Part shown: positions 63,527-64,000 of the stretch, piece after piece | Numbering within the stretch: position 1 is the first letter of the stretch | Layout of the letters: the number at the start of each line of letters is the position of its first letter | Assembly (NCBI RefSeq): GCF_003444775.1 | Contig: NZ_CP021082.1 | Location: 310,001-374,000 of the forward strand | DNA length: 64,000 bases | Direction of reading: 5' to 3' | From: Deinococcus ficus | GTDB taxonomy: Bacteria > Deinococcota > Deinococci > Deinococcales > Deinococcaceae | Made by a program: the position numbers and the translations under genes | Notes under the pieces: generated by a model | The model's database searches: none | The model's input: only the letters and a program-made list of their open reading frames with translations | What the model was told of the DNA's origin: nothing

Positions 63527-64000
63527 ATGCAAAACCAACCGTACAGCAGGCAGATCAAGGGGTTCGCCGCACCGGGGTTCCGATCACCGCACCCAGCCCG
63601 GCGACTCCGGGGCCGTCCCCTCCTCTGGGGAGCGGGCGCGCTGGCCGGGCTGGGCTTCCTGGGCTGGCTGGGCCTGCAGGTCCAGCCCCGGCCCTTCCCA
63701 CCGGCCTTCCCGGGCCCGGGCGTCACCCGGACGGTGCCGCTGCCGGCCGGGCTTCCCGGACCGGTGGACCGCTACTACCGGCAGACGTACGGTGAACGCC
63801 TCCCGGTGATCACGTCCGCGGTCATCACCGGCCGGGCCACGCTGAGGCCCGTCCCGGGCGGCCCGACCTTCCCTGCCCGGTTCCGGTTCATTCACGAGGC
63901 CGGGCGGAACTACCGGCATTACATCGAGGCCACCTGGTTCGGCCTGCCCCTCCTGCGCGTCAACGAGGCGTACCTGGACGGCGTGAGCCGCCAGGAGATG
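63527..64000 (+). CDS. DUF6544-like membrane-anchored protein, 3'-truncated by window edge
   Basis: The frame is open from ATG 63527 to the window end (158 codons), so the gene continues outside. A basic N-terminus precedes one membrane helix (LLWGAGALAGLGFLGWLGLQV, residues 35-55), then a proline-rich linker (RPFPPAFPGPG). The domain starts PGPVDRYYRQTYGERLPVITSAVITGRATLRP, which resembles DUF6544 (PxPVxRYxR...VxxRGxxR), followed by IEATWFGLPLLRVNEAYLDG. Function unknown. GGGGGG at 63515-63520 is the only ribosome-binding candidate. Confidence 0.6.
   Translation, partial: MQNQPYSRQIKGFAAPGFRSPHPARRLRGRPLLWGAGALAGLGFLGWLGLQVQPRPFPPAFPGPGVTRTVPLPAGLPGPVDRYYRQTYGERLPVITSAVITGRATLRPVPGGPTFPARFRFIHEAGRNYRHYIEATWFGLPLLRVNEAYLDGVSRQEM

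Noticed and set aside
1..64000. Search for CRISPR arrays, tRNA, rRNA, prophage, transposons and defence islands
   Set aside because: No regularly spaced direct repeats, integrase, transposase, restriction enzyme or toxin-antitoxin pair was recognised. Reading by eye could miss a single tRNA.

Overview
The window is a high-GC (roughly 70%), gene-dense chromosomal or megaplasmid segment that most resembles a Deinococcus. The evidence is the gene content (N-succinylamino-acid racemase, SodC joined to a beta-propeller, several CUT1 sugar importers without their own ATPase, many GGDEF proteins) and the many start codons preceded by a TANNNT -10 box only 5-8 nt upstream, the leaderless-transcript signature described for Deinococcus. 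This is inferred from family recognition, not from a database search. I saw no rRNA, tRNA, CRISPR, transposase, integrase or phage gene.

Layout. 1-5.3 kb: the end of a PAF-acetylhydrolase-like hydrolase, a TetR regulator divergent from an exported alpha/beta hydrolase with a palindromic operator between them, a GH1-like glycosidase, a FUSC membrane protein and a small lipoprotein. 5.4-10.5 kb: an operon of RpiR/SIS regulator, N-succinylamino-acid racemase, amino-acid binding protein, GNAT acyltransferase and M20 hydrolase, which reads as a D- to L-amino-acid salvage pathway. 10.5-13.4 kb: an orphan LivJ-type binding protein and two exported or membrane proteins of unknown role. 13.8-17.9 kb: two tandem paralogous SARP/AAA-ATPase regulators. 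18.1-19.1 kb: a MarR regulator and a SnoaL-like enzyme sharing two 17-bp palindromes. 19.2-22.7 kb: ABC-2 ATPase, permease, DesK-like kinase and DesR-like regulator. 23-24.4 kb: a CDF metal exporter and a small membrane protein. 24.5-26.9 kb: a large PAS/GAF/GGDEF protein.

27-36.6 kb: an MFS exporter with a divergent regulator; an exported sugar-dehydrogenase-like propeller next to a SodC-propeller fusion; DNA polymerase IV; a copper cluster (DUF2946-like, YcnI, CopC, CopD); and a membrane GGDEF protein. 36.6-40.8 kb: a decayed MerR gene, a DUF4287 protein, a DHA2 exporter, and an IolB-like protein without its metal ligands coupled to a 69-aa membrane protein.

40.9-48.4 kb is an amino-sugar / cell-wall recycling operon: RpiR regulator with a near-consensus promoter, CUT1 binding protein and two permeases, a divergent SIS protein, NagZ and a ROK kinase. 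48.4-50.9 kb holds a second regulator/MFS pair paralogous to the one at 27-29 kb, a single-domain response regulator and a 30-residue membrane protein. 51-60.7 kb is a second sugar operon on the minus strand: ROK regulator, argininosuccinate-lyase-like enzyme, secreted multidomain PIG-L protein, CUT1 binding protein and two permeases, cytoplasmic PIG-L deacetylase and PfkB kinase. I recognise no described pathway for this combination. 60.8-64 kb: another GGDEF protein, a histidine-kinase-like protein lacking its phosphoacceptor histidine, and the start of a DUF6544-like gene running off the window.

The two sugar operons, NagZ and the racemase operon together suggest a genome that salvages amino sugars and D-amino acids, possibly from its own or its neighbours' cell walls.
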